Shown: one piece after another, positions 43,388-52,111 of the stretch | How positions within the stretch are numbered: position 1 is the stretch's first letter | Layout: each line of letters starts with the position of its first letter | NCBI GenBank assembly: GCA_016710465.1 | Contig: JADJVS010000016.1 | Span: 1,054,001-1,118,000, forward strand | Reading direction: 5' to 3' | Source of the DNA: Sulfuritalea sp. | Lineage (GTDB): Bacteria > Pseudomonadota > Gammaproteobacteria > Burkholderiales > Rhodocyclaceae | Length of the DNA: 64,000 bases | Made by a program: the position numbers and the translations under genes | The notes under the pieces: generated by a model | Seen by the model: the letters and a program-made list of their open reading frames with translations, nothing else | Databases searched by the model: none | What the model was told of the DNA's origin: nothing

Positions 43388-44583
43388 GGGTACTCTTCAC
43401 CACGCCCATCCTGGAACGCCCGGCAGCCGGCGGTCCGCAGTTGCGGATAGAGAATTCGATCAAGGCGCTGTCGCGCGTATGCACGCTCGACCTGTTCTAT
43501 CGCGCGCCACGGTCCCACGATCTGAGCGCCGAGTCCCTCGCCTACTATCAGTCGCTGTGCAGCGAGGTGTTGGTCAACGATTTTGGCGGACTATCCAGGA
43601 ATCGATATCTGCGCAAGGTCCAGCGAATATTCTCGATGGATGTCGACGCCGAGGCCGGGATTCTCATTGATCATGTTGACCGGTTCGACATCCGCACCGT
43701 CTGGTTCGGTTATGGAAACATATCATTTCCGCTGATACGCCGTGTTTCGCGCATGCGGCCGGACCTCAGGCTGATTTGTGACACGGACAGCGTCTGGTCG
43801 CGCTTCATACTCCGCGAGCTGCCGCTTGCGGCAGGCCTCCGGCGCCAGGGAATCCGCCTCGCGGGACTGTTGAAGCAGAGACAGGAGCGAGCCTGGGTTG
43901 ATCTGTGCGACGTCACTACCGCGGTCTCCGAGGTGGACGCCGAGTACTATCGTTCCATCGCACGCGATCCGGAACGAATCCAGCTTTTTTCGAATGTGAT
44001 TGACATCGCCACATATCGGGTGCCGCCGCCCCCCGCCGATCTGCGCCGGCCGGCGATCTATTTGGCCGGCACCTTCGGCCACTATCACAGCCCGATGGAT
44101 ACCGCCGCCCGATGGATCCTGGAAGAAGTGCTGCCGATCCTCCGGCGGACGCATCCCGACCTGCACTTCTACATCGTCGGCAAGGACTCCGACAAGCAGT
44201 TCGGTCATCTCGGCGATCCGCGAGTTACCGTCACCGGAACGCTGCCTTCGGTCCTGCCCTACTTGTGCAATATCGACGTCGCCCTGGTTCCGCTCCATTT
44301 TGAATCCGGCACGCGCTTCAAGATCCTCGAAGCCGGAGCCTGTGGAATTCCCCTGGTATCGACGACACTTGGCGCTGAAGGACTGCCGGCAATCGACGGC
44401 CGGCATTTGTTGATCGCGGACACCGCGAACGAATTCGCGTCAGCGATAATTCGCCTGTTAAACGACAGGCAATTGGCAATGACACTTGCGACGAATTGTC
44501 GCGAACTTGTGGAGCAGCAATTCAGCATCGATTCTCTTGCGCGACAGGCCCAGGCAATCCTTCGCCATTTGGAGCAGAAATGA
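43384..44583 (+). CDS. Glycosyltransferase (GT-B, group 1 type)
   Basis: 399 residues. It starts at an ATG overlapping the gmd stop, 'MRVLFTTPILERPAAGG', with the Gly-rich acceptor loop 'AAGGPQLRIENSIKALS'. The C-terminal Rossmann half has 'IYLAGTFGHYHSPMDT', 'LHFYIVGKD' and the donor site 'GTRFKILEAGACGIPLVST' (E-x7-E-like). It adds a sugar from a nucleotide donor in the cytoplasm, and the sugar is unknown. The last bases overlap the cupin gene. Confidence 0.88.
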   Translation: MRVLFTTPILERPAAGGPQLRIENSIKALSRVCTLDLFYRAPRSHDLSAESLAYYQSLCSEVLVNDFGGLSRNRYLRKVQRIFSMDVDAEAGILIDHVDRFDIRTVWFGYGNISFPLIRRVSRMRPDLRLICDTDSVWSRFILRELPLAAGLRRQGIRLAGLLKQRQERAWVDLCDVTTAVSEVDAEYYRSIARDPERIQLFSNVIDIATYRVPPPPADLRRPAIYLAGTFGHYHSPMDTAARWILEEVLPILRRTHPDLHFYIVGKDSDKQFGHLGDPRVTVTGTLPSVLPYLCNIDVALVPLHFESGTRFKILEAGACGIPLVSTTLGAEGLPAIDGRHLLIADTANEFASAIIRLLNDRQLAMTLATNCRELVEQQFSIDSLARQAQAILRHLEQK

Positions 44584-45011
44584 TCAACCGAATAACGCAC
44601 CTGGATCAGGAGCTCGCTCTGATCATTCGCGGCAGCTACCGCAATGATGGCATCGAGTTCTTCACGCCCGGAACATATTCGCAACAAATCGGTTACATGA
44701 ATCGTCCGGCGGGACACGTCATTCCGCCGCATGTGCACAACCCCGTGCCGCGCGAGGTGCACTTCACCAAGGAGGTCCTCTTCATCCGGTCGGGGAGAGT
44801 CCGCGTGGATTTTTATTCCGATGCCCAGGACTATCTGGAGAGCACCATTCTTGAAGCTGGCGATGTCATCCTGCTGGCGCTCGGCGGGCACGGCTTCGAG
44901 ATGCTTGAACCCACCGAGATCATCGAAGTCAAACAGGGACCGTATGCCGGCGACGCCGACAAGACTAGATTTTCCGGCATCGCTGCCAGCCAGGTCAGGA
45001 TAGTCAAATGA
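44580..45011 (+). CDS. Cupin-domain protein
   Basis: 143 residues. One cupin barrel: 'HVIPPHVHNPVPREVHFTKE' gives the metal-binding HxH with Glu, and 'EAGDVILLALGGHGFEML' is the second cupin motif with a His. It overlaps the glycosyltransferase before and the aminotransferase after, both by ATGA. Cupins in such operons are often sugar epimerases or isomerases acting on nucleotide sugars, for example next to a DegT aminotransferase. Its exact reaction is unknown. Confidence 0.8.
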   Translation: MINRITHLDQELALIIRGSYRNDGIEFFTPGTYSQQIGYMNRPAGHVIPPHVHNPVPREVHFTKEVLFIRSGRVRVDFYSDAQDYLESTILEAGDVILLALGGHGFEMLEPTEIIEVKQGPYAGDADKTRFSGIAASQVRIVK

Positions 45012-46129
45012 CGCCACGGCCGATCCCGGTGAACCAGCCCCTGCTCGACGGCAACGAGAAAAGGTATCTCGACGAGTGCATCGAGACCGGCTGGATTTCG
45101 TCCGAAGGTCCGTTCGTCAAACGCTTCGAGGAAGGCTTCGCCGACAGGCTGGGCAGCGGCTTCGGCATTGCCGTCTGCAACGGTTCGGCCGCGCTGGATA
45201 TCGCCGTCGCCGCCCTGGAAATCGGGCCGGGCGACGAAGTCATCATGCCGACCTTCACGATAATTTCCTGCGCCGCCGCGGTGGTGCGCGCCGGCGCAAG
45301 GCCGGTGCTGGTCGACGTCGATCCGCTGACCTGGAACATGGATGTCGCTCGGCTCGAAGACCTCGTCACGCCGCGGACCAGGGCAATCATGGTTGTTCAT
45401 ATCTTCGGGCTGCCGGTCGACATGGACCCGGTCATCGAGCTGGCGCGAAGAAAGGGTATCAGGATCATCGAAGACGCGGCGCAAGCGCATGGACAGACCT
45501 ATCGCGGCCGGCCCTGCGGAACATTGGGCGACATCGGCACTTTCAGTTTTTATCCGAACAAACATGTCACGACCGGCGAAGGCGGGATGCTCACGACCGA
45601 CGACGCGCAGTTGGCCGACCGTTGTCGGTCGCTGCGCAATCTTTGCTTCAAGCCCGAGCAGCGCTTCGTTCACGATGAACTCGGCTGGAACTATCGCATG
45701 AGCAATCTGCAAGCCGCCGTCGGAGTGGCGCAATTGGAACGCCTCGACGAGTTTCTCGCGCGCAAGCGACGCATGGGAGCGCACTATCAGCGCCTGCTGG
45801 CCGGTCTTGCGGAAGTTCAGTTGCCCCTGCCATCGACGGAGTATGCCGAGAACGCGTACTGGGTATTCGGGGTCGTACTTCAGGATTCCATTGCCTTCGA
45901 CGCGAGGTCAGCCATGACCCGCCTGGCCGACCTCGGCATTCGAACCCGGCCGTTTTTCTGGCCGATGCACGAGCAGCCGGTGTTCCGCAAACGCGGCTTG
46001 TTCGCCGGGCAAACTCTGCTCCATGCCGAACGTATCGCGCGCCGCGGTTTTTATCTTCCCAGCGGCCTCGCCCTCACCGCGCAACAGGTTGCCGAGTGCG
46101 CCGGGGCATTGAGGCAGATACTGCAATGA
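45008..46129 (+). CDS. DegT/DnrJ aminotransferase, probably GDP-perosamine synthase
   Basis: 373 residues. 'PVNQPLLDGNEKRYLDECIE' and 'TGWISSEGPFVKRFEEGF' strongly recall perosamine synthases (RfbE/Per). 'NGSAALDIAVAAL' holds the cofactor phosphate site, 'IIEDAAQAHG' the Asp, and 'FSFYPNKHVTTGEGGML' the PLP lysine. With Gmd upstream, the likely product is GDP-4-amino-4,6-dideoxymannose. Perosamine polymers are common Wzm/Wzt substrates. Confidence 0.85.
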   Translation: MTPRPIPVNQPLLDGNEKRYLDECIETGWISSEGPFVKRFEEGFADRLGSGFGIAVCNGSAALDIAVAALEIGPGDEVIMPTFTIISCAAAVVRAGARPVLVDVDPLTWNMDVARLEDLVTPRTRAIMVVHIFGLPVDMDPVIELARRKGIRIIEDAAQAHGQTYRGRPCGTLGDIGTFSFYPNKHVTTGEGGMLTTDDAQLADRCRSLRNLCFKPEQRFVHDELGWNYRMSNLQAAVGVAQLERLDEFLARKRRMGAHYQRLLAGLAEVQLPLPSTEYAENAYWVFGVVLQDSIAFDARSAMTRLADLGIRTRPFFWPMHEQPVFRKRGLFAGQTLLHAERIARRGFYLPSGLALTAQQVAECAGALRQILQ

Positions 46130-46896
46130 AGCCGGTATTCGACGGCTACAGCCGCTACTACGACCTGCTCTATCAGGACAAGGACTATGCGGCCGAAGCG
46201 GCCTACGTACTGTCGCGAATTCGTTCGCGGTGCCCCCAGGCCGATCGCATATTGGAGCTCGGGTGCGGCACGGCGGCCCATGCCATCGCCCTGGCAAACC
46301 AGGGAGTTTCGGTGCATGGCATCGATCGGAGCGACTCCATGCTGGGCCGGGCCCGCGAACGGATCGAGCGCGAATCGCCAGAGATTCGCTCCCGCATACG
46401 CGTCGCGACGGGCGATGTTCGCTCGGTTCGCACCGGCGAAAAGTACGATGCCGTGATGTCCCTGTTCCATGTCGTCAGCTATTTGAATTCGGACCGGGAT
46501 CTCGCCCTCGCCTTCGAAACCGCGGCGGAGCATCTGCATCCCGGCGGCCTGTTTCTCTTCGATTTCTGGTACGGCCCGGCGGTACTTAGCCAAAAGCCGG
46601 AGATCAGGGTCAAGCGCCTTTCCGATCATGATTGCGCCATCACCCGAATCGCCGAGCCGGAACTGCGTTCGGACGAGGACATTGTCGACGTCAATTACAG
46701 CCTGTTCATCGAAGACAAGGCATCTGCTGTCATAAGCCGCCTGCAGGAAACCCACTCGATGCGATACCTCTTCCTTCCCGAACTGCAGGCACTGGCGGGG
46801 CACTGGTTTGAACCTCTGGATACCCACGCATGGCTGTCCGATGAGCCGCCGGATACAACGACCTGGTCGGCGGTCGCGACGATGGTCCGCCGATAA
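46126..46896 (+). CDS. Class I SAM-dependent methyltransferase
   Basis: 256 residues from an ATG overlapping the aminotransferase stop. Opens 'VFDGYSRYYDLLYQDKDY', a frequent beginning of sugar methyltransferases in O-antigen clusters. Motif I is 'ILELGCGTAAHAIALANQG', then 'HGIDRSDSMLGRAR', and 'YDAVMSLFHVVSYL'. Likely targets are the 4-amino or hydroxyl groups of the glycan. Stop overlaps the next ATG by one base. Confidence 0.85.
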   Translation: MKPVFDGYSRYYDLLYQDKDYAAEAAYVLSRIRSRCPQADRILELGCGTAAHAIALANQGVSVHGIDRSDSMLGRARERIERESPEIRSRIRVATGDVRSVRTGEKYDAVMSLFHVVSYLNSDRDLALAFETAAEHLHPGGLFLFDFWYGPAVLSQKPEIRVKRLSDHDCAITRIAEPELRSDEDIVDVNYSLFIEDKASAVISRLQETHSMRYLFLPELQALAGHWFEPLDTHAWLSDEPPDTTTWSAVATMVRR

Positions 46897-48083
46897 TGAA
46901 GATTGTCGCGGTTCTTGAGACCAGCATTGCTGCCGGAGGTGGCTTCAACCAAGGTGTCAGTGCAATCCTGCAAATGGCCAGAATCTGCAAGGACCGCTTC
47001 GAGTTTGCAGTGTTGGCCACCTGCCCCGGGAGTGCCGTGTATCTGGCACAACTCGGAATTGATTCGTTAGCGGCAAAAATCAGCCTGAGGGATACCTTGC
47101 TGATACAGGGCGCACAGAGCCCTGCCTGGCGGACCTTCCAGCGCCGGGCAAGATACATTGGCCCATTTGAACGCCGCTTGCTGAAAATGGGCTGCGACCT
47201 AGTGTACTTTGTGTCGCCCTCTCTCCTGCCGGCCGCGCTTCAACGCCTGAATTACATTACGACAGTTTGGGATCTCTGCCATCGGGATTTTCCCGAGTTC
47301 CCCGAGGTAAGATCCTATGGCGAAATCCCGGCTCGAGAACGCATGCTTCAGACCGTTCTCGCCGCCGCCTATGCCGTCGTTGGCGACTCGGACCAGTTGG
47401 CCGAAAGAATCGGTACGCTATATGGCATTGATCGCCACCGCATTATTCCCATGCCATTTTCTCCCGCTCCGCAAATGGCCACCGAAACGCGCGACGATCC
47501 ATCACATGTGCTCCGCAAGTACAGTCTGAACCCCGGGTATTTCTTTTACCCGGCGCAGTTCTGGGCGCACAAGAACCACGACCGGATACTTCAGGCTGCC
47601 GCAATCCTGCAGCAGCGGGGAGTCGAGATCCATGTCGCCTTCGCCGGCGGAGACGCCGGCGAATTGTCCAGGTTGCGAAAGCGGGTGAAGAATCTTCACC
47701 TCGATGAGCGGGTCCGATTCCTCGGCTTCGTCCCCAACGATGAAATGCGCTCCTTGTTTGAGGGATGTCGCGCCGTGATCATGCCCACCTACTTCGGGCC
47801 AACCAATATTCCGCCCTTGGAAGCATGGTGCGCCAGGCGCCCATTGATCTATTCCATGCATCTGCAGGAACAAGTTGGTGACGCCGCCATCCTCATCGAC
47901 CCCGACGACGCAGAATCGCTGGCCGATGGAATGCGCCGATGCCTCGATGACAAAGTGGCGGAGAGCATGGTCGATCTTGGTTGCCGCCGCCTGGAGCAAA
48001 TCGATGCCGCCCGCAGCAGGGCCGAGAATCTGCTCGCCGATTCGCTGGAACGCTTTTCGCTGCGCATGCAAACCTGGGCCTAA
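46896..48083 (+). CDS. Glycosyltransferase family 4
   Basis: 395 residues. N-terminal half with 'ETSIAAGGGFNQGVSAILQM'; C-terminal GT4 half with 'FYPAQFWAHKNHDRILQAA', 'VRFLGFVPNDEMRSLFEGC' and 'PTYFGPTNIPPLEAWCARRP', where the two Glu/acidic positions bind the nucleotide sugar. It resembles mannosyl- or rhamnosyltransferases of surface glycans. Last gene before the IS3 insertion and probably the end of the first coupled block. Confidence 0.9.
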   Translation: MKIVAVLETSIAAGGGFNQGVSAILQMARICKDRFEFAVLATCPGSAVYLAQLGIDSLAAKISLRDTLLIQGAQSPAWRTFQRRARYIGPFERRLLKMGCDLVYFVSPSLLPAALQRLNYITTVWDLCHRDFPEFPEVRSYGEIPARERMLQTVLAAAYAVVGDSDQLAERIGTLYGIDRHRIIPMPFSPAPQMATETRDDPSHVLRKYSLNPGYFFYPAQFWAHKNHDRILQAAAILQQRGVEIHVAFAGGDAGELSRLRKRVKNLHLDERVRFLGFVPNDEMRSLFEGCRAVIMPTYFGPTNIPPLEAWCARRPLIYSMHLQEQVGDAAILIDPDDAESLADGMRRCLDDKVAESMVDLGCRRLEQIDAARSRAENLLADSLERFSLRMQTWA

Positions 48084-48142
48084 CGGCACCTGTCCGGTGT
48101 GACTTGTTTGGCACCCATCGGGCCACCTGTTTGAGGAATCCT
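48084..48142 (+). other. Intergenic remnant before the IS3 element
   Basis: 59 bases with no gene. When the insertion sequence is removed, this joins 49438 onward and supplies GAGGAAT about 13 bases before the GT2-GT26 start, so it is the ribosome site of that gene. Confidence 0.5.
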
Positions 48143-49437
48143 TGAGCTTCCCTCTGTTTTTCGTCTTCCAACCCAACGGCATTATGCCGCCAATTGTTGC
48201 TCATGCTGAGTGCTGATCCAGTCTTCCAGGAATTTCATGGGCGAGGCGTAGCCGAGCGTGGAATGCTGGCGCCTGCGGTTGTAGAACGGTTCGATATAGT
48301 CGAACAGATCAGCCTCCGCAGCGGCCTTCGTACTGTAGCGGGTGCCATGCACCCGCTCATTCTTCAGGCTGTTGAAGAAGCTCTCCGTCGGGGCGTTGTC
48401 CCAGCAATTCCCCTTGCGGCTCATCGAGCAGACCATCCCGTACTCTTCCAGCCGCGCCTGAAAGGCGTGGCTCGCATACTGGCTTCCCCGGTCGGAGTGA
48501 TGGATCAGACCCGGCGCCGGTTTCTTGCGGAACCACGCCATGGTCAGCGCATCAATGACGATGTCCGCCGTCATCCTGGGCTTGATCGACCAACCGACGA
48601 CTTCCCTGTTGAACAGATCGAGGACCACGGCCAGATACAGCCAGCCCTCATCCGTCCAGATGTAGGTCATGTCAGCAGTCCAGACCTGATTCGGCTTCGC
48701 CAGGCGTGAAGTTCCGGGCCAGCAGGTTCGGCGCCACCGGGAGCGAGTGCTTGGAGTCCGTCGTGGCCTTGAATCGCCGCTTGTGGCGTGCCCGGATGCC
48801 GTTCTCCCGCATCAGGCGCTCGACGCGTTCCTTGCTCGCTGGGAAGCCCCGGTCGCGCAGTTCGCGCACCATGCGTGGCGACCCGTAGGCGCCCTTCAGT
48901 TCCTGGTGGATGGCCTGGATCAGTGCCAGCATCTGCACATCGGTCAGCCGCTTGCGATTCGGGCTGCCTCCGCGTTTCCATGCTTGGTATCCGCTGATGC
49001 TGACTTCCAGCACGGCACAGGACTCCGCCAATCCATACGTCCGTCGATGCTCGTCAATCCAGGCATACTTCACAGCACATCCCTCGCGAAGTATGCCGTC
49101 GCTTTTTTTTAGGATTTCGTTCTCCCGCTTGAGCCGGATGTTCTCCGCTCGCACTCGGGAGAGCTCCATCTGCTCTGGGGTAACGACCTTGGTTCCCGGG
49201 CCATTCAGCTTGCCAGCGGCCGCCGCTTTCACCCAATTGCGCAGCGTCTGCTCGATCAGCCCCAGTTCCCTCGCCACGGCTCCTACGCTCTGGCCCGCCT
49301 TGACCCGTTTTACCGACAGTTCCCTGAACTCCGGCGTGTATTCCTGCTTTGGTATCTTCTTCAACTTCCCTTCTCCTTCCAATTTACCGGGGCGTTATAC
49401 CCCATCTCTTGGAAGACGAATTGTCGGGGGAAGCTCA
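48143..49437 (-). mobile_element. IS3-family insertion sequence, complete ends
   Basis: 1295 bases. The two ends, read inward, both begin TGAGCTTCCC and continue to TTCGTCTTCCAA (23 of 29 positions identical). A 3-base duplication CCT flanks it (48140-48142 and 49438-49440), normal for the family. It carries one transposase gene broken by a frameshift, and it sits between the GT4 gene and the GT2-GT26 gene, separating the latter from its ribosome site. Confidence 0.9.
48182..49382 (-). pseudogene. IS3 transposase (OrfA+OrfB), frameshifted
   Basis: OrfA has the helix-turn-helix 'EYTPEFRELSVKRVKAGQSV' and coiled 'RVRAENIRLKRENEILKK'. It runs in frame into OrfB ('VKYAWIDEHRRTYGL') because the slippery run holds eight A; the usual seven-A form would end OrfA in the other frame. 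Further on, near 48690-48705, one extra base after 'RNFTPGEA' shifts the frame and gives a stop at 48672. The integrase core then resumes at 'MTYIWTDEGWLYLAVVLDL' with 'HHSDRGSQYAS' and 'NCWDNAPTESFFNSLK'. The first catalytic Asp lies at the break, so the enzyme is likely dead. Confidence 0.85.
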
Positions 49438-49449
49438 CCTTGAACTGAA

Positions 49450-50961
49450 ATGCCGCTGCTGACCATCGTCACCATCAACCGAAATGACGCGTTTGGACTG
49501 GCCGCTACCGCGGCGAGCATCCACGCATTGGCATTCAAGGACCATGAATGGCTGGTCATCGACGGCGGGTCGACTGATGGTTCGCTGGAAGTTGTACGCC
49601 GCACTCGGCCATCGACTTTTGTCAGCGAGCAAGACCTTGGGCGATACGACGCCATGAACAAGGGCATCCGATTGGCCGCAGGGGAATACATTCTATTCAT
49701 GAATTCCGGGGATCGTTTCCATCACCCGGAGTGTCTCGATTTTCTGACGTCATCAGATGGCCAGGCCCTGATACATGGCAACGCGGAATTCGAAGCGAAC
49801 GGGATGCACTTCACCTTCCGCTCACATATCGAAGGGCCTTTCTCCTTTGTTCGACAGCACCCGTTCTGCCACCAATCTGTTATCTACCATCTTGCCGCGC
49901 TCCGGGAACTTGGCGGATACAACCTGGCCTATCGGGTATCCGCGGATTTCGATCTTACTTATCGGTATGTCCGGAAATACGGTTGTCGACGATCAAGTGA
50001 ATACATCGCGACCTTTGCCACCGGCGGCTTTGGTCGCCAGAATCAATTCCGCTCGCTCAGGGAGCGCCTGCATTCACTCCATAGTGCCGGGCCGGCCAGC
50101 GTTTTTCTCCTTGCGCTGATAGCGGCGCCCTATGTAATGGCCAAGTTCTTGGCGATTGCGCTTGTCGAGCCACTCGGAATACTGTGCATTTATCGGGAAA
50201 CAAGGTCGCGGGTACATCGGTGGATCGAACGGCGGGCCATTGCGGCCAGGGCGATTCCTAGCATTGCCATGCTCGGCATTCGGATACAGGCCACGCGAAC
50301 TCCCGACCGTGGCGCAATAAGCTTCGTAAACCCGTATTCCCTTGTCCAGGTGGCCAGCAGCAACATTACCGACGTTGAACTCGGCCAGATCACATTTTAT
50401 TCTGACGGCATTGCCTTGTGTCTGCTGGCAAAAATATGCTATGGCGTGAAGGTTAGCCGCATAAGCTTTGATTTCACTTCCATCGCGAGCGAGATACTGG
50501 GCGACGCCAATGTTCACGGACGACGATTGTCAATAGTGGGCGGTACGGACGCCAGCTCTACTGGCTTCGCCCGATATCTTGCCCAACACTACCCGAACAT
50601 CGAACTTGACTTGGTACGAAGCGGTTATTTCCAGGGGGGCGACGAAATGCAGGATCTGGCTGTGACATTGAGCAGGCGGGCCCCGCAGATCGTACTGCTG
50701 GGAATGGGCGGCGGCTTGCAGGAACAATTTGCCGTTCAGATAGTTCGCGCCGGATTCAATGGTCTTGTTTATACATGTGGTGGATTCTTCGATCAAACCG
50801 TCAGTTCCGGCGGGAATTACTACCCTCGATGGATCGACCGCCTGCATTTGCGTTGGGCCTACCGAATCATTCGCGAACCGAGGAGACTGTTTTTCCGGTA
50901 TGCCGTCGACTACCCGAAGTTTCTCTTCTTGCTGGCCCGTCACGGAAGTTCCAGGCCGTGA
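49450..50961 (+). CDS. Fusion of GT2 glycosyltransferase and WecG/TagA/CpsF (GT26) glycosyltransferase
   Basis: 503 residues. Residues 1-230 are GT2: 'TIVTINRNDAFGLAATAASI', 'WLVIDGGSTDGS', the D-x-D-like 'FMNSGDRF' and 'FCHQSVIYH'. Two hydrophobic stretches follow near 215-240. Residues ~290-490 are GT26: 'ITFYSDGIALCLLAK', 'LSIVGGTDASS', 'VLLGMGGGLQEQF' and 'GFFDQTVSSGG' with 'RWAYRIIREPRRLFFRY'. GT26 enzymes add the second sugar on undecaprenyl-linked glycans, so one polypeptide may perform two consecutive steps. The IS3 element lies 12 bases upstream. Confidence 0.88.
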   Translation: MPLLTIVTINRNDAFGLAATAASIHALAFKDHEWLVIDGGSTDGSLEVVRRTRPSTFVSEQDLGRYDAMNKGIRLAAGEYILFMNSGDRFHHPECLDFLTSSDGQALIHGNAEFEANGMHFTFRSHIEGPFSFVRQHPFCHQSVIYHLAALRELGGYNLAYRVSADFDLTYRYVRKYGCRRSSEYIATFATGGFGRQNQFRSLRERLHSLHSAGPASVFLLALIAAPYVMAKFLAIALVEPLGILCIYRETRSRVHRWIERRAIAARAIPSIAMLGIRIQATRTPDRGAISFVNPYSLVQVASSNITDVELGQITFYSDGIALCLLAKICYGVKVSRISFDFTSIASEILGDANVHGRRLSIVGGTDASSTGFARYLAQHYPNIELDLVRSGYFQGGDEMQDLAVTLSRRAPQIVLLGMGGGLQEQFAVQIVRAGFNGLVYTCGGFFDQTVSSGGNYYPRWIDRLHLRWAYRIIREPRRLFFRYAVDYPKFLFLLARHGSSRP

Positions 50962-52109
50962 AAAGAACACGGGTACTGGCCGTTGGCCTTTCCGGTAACG
51001 GAAGAATGAGGGGCGTTGAGCGCGTCGTGTATGAATCGCTCAAGGCAATTGCCGCCTCAGGGAAGCCGGGTCTGGAATTGCTGGAAATTGAATTGTTGAT
51101 GGGGGCATGGCAAGACTACTATCTGGATTTGCGGCAGCATGGAATACGACTACGCATCGTCAGACTGCCTAACCATGTGTTTTTTCGGCACCTGTTTACA
51201 TGGATGGTGCTTCCCCTGTGGTCGATTCGATTCAACGTCCTGCACCTTTTCAACACCATTCCAGTCACTGGCTCGCTGGCAGCAAGGTGCATCGTAACCA
51301 TTCATGACCTTGCCGAGTTTGCTTGCCCACAGAAATACAGCGCCCTGCAAGCCAGCTATCGCCGCATCGTGGCACGACATCTGGTAAAGATCGCGGATAG
51401 AGTCCTGACCGTCAGCAACTTCTCAAAACAACAAATTGCCCACTATCTCGGACATACCGACGTGCGGGTGACCAGCAATGGAATCGATCACATTCTGGCG
51501 CACAAGACTGCTGGTGTCGGCAATCGCGAACCGATTGCTGGCGAGAGGAGATTCGACGAATTCCGTGACAGGGAACAGCGGCCCTACTTTCTCTACTACG
51601 GCGTCATCGAGCGAACCAAGGGCCTCGATCTGGCGCTTGCCGCATTTGCCCAACTGAAATATCTGCACCCGGAATATCCCGTGGAGTTCAAGATCGTCGG
51701 CGAACGTGGAAACCTGTTTGACGATCTTGCGCCATTCCTAGCAAGAGACGATGTGGTCTATCTTGGCTTTGTCGACGACGCCGAGATAGGACGCCTCATT
51801 CGCCGCGCAACAGCCGTACTGTTCGTGTCCGAGTATGAAGGATTCGGATTTCCAGCACTTGAAGCACTGGTCCTCGAAGCCACGGTAATCATCGGCAGAA
51901 ATACCGTTCTCGAGGAAATTTGCTCGCCGTATTGTCTGGTCGCCGATCCTTACGATGAGGCCAGTATCGTTGCCGCAATGCTCCGGTCGCTCGACGGTGA
52001 TACGCCCCGAGGTCTCGGCGGCGCGGCGCGGACACTATCCGAGCGATACTCGTGGTCGGCGACCGCCAATGCACTTCTCGAAGAATACCTGGAACGACTG
52101 CGGGCCTAA
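50958..52109 (+). CDS. Glycosyltransferase family 4
   Basis: 383 residues from a GTG that overlaps the upstream stop. 'AVGLSGNGRMRGVERVVYES' is the acceptor-side Gly loop, 'IVTIHDLAEFACPQKYS' the region after it. The donor half has 'YFLYYGVIERTKGLDLALAA', 'VVYLGFVDDAEIGRLI' and 'SEYEGFGFPALEAL' with the E-x7-E motif. It resembles mannosyltransferases of the WbaZ/PimB type. Acceptor and donor are unknown. Confidence 0.9.
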   Translation: MKRTRVLAVGLSGNGRMRGVERVVYESLKAIAASGKPGLELLEIELLMGAWQDYYLDLRQHGIRLRIVRLPNHVFFRHLFTWMVLPLWSIRFNVLHLFNTIPVTGSLAARCIVTIHDLAEFACPQKYSALQASYRRIVARHLVKIADRVLTVSNFSKQQIAHYLGHTDVRVTSNGIDHILAHKTAGVGNREPIAGERRFDEFRDREQRPYFLYYGVIERTKGLDLALAAFAQLKYLHPEYPVEFKIVGERGNLFDDLAPFLARDDVVYLGFVDDAEIGRLIRRATAVLFVSEYEGFGFPALEALVLEATVIIGRNTVLEEICSPYCLVADPYDEASIVAAMLRSLDGDTPRGLGGAARTLSERYSWSATANALLEEYLERLRA

Positions 52110-52111
52110 CC

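Noticed and set aside
48091..48142. Sequence before the IS3 element as the true element end
   Set aside because: The matching inverted ends and the CCT duplication place the left end at 48143.
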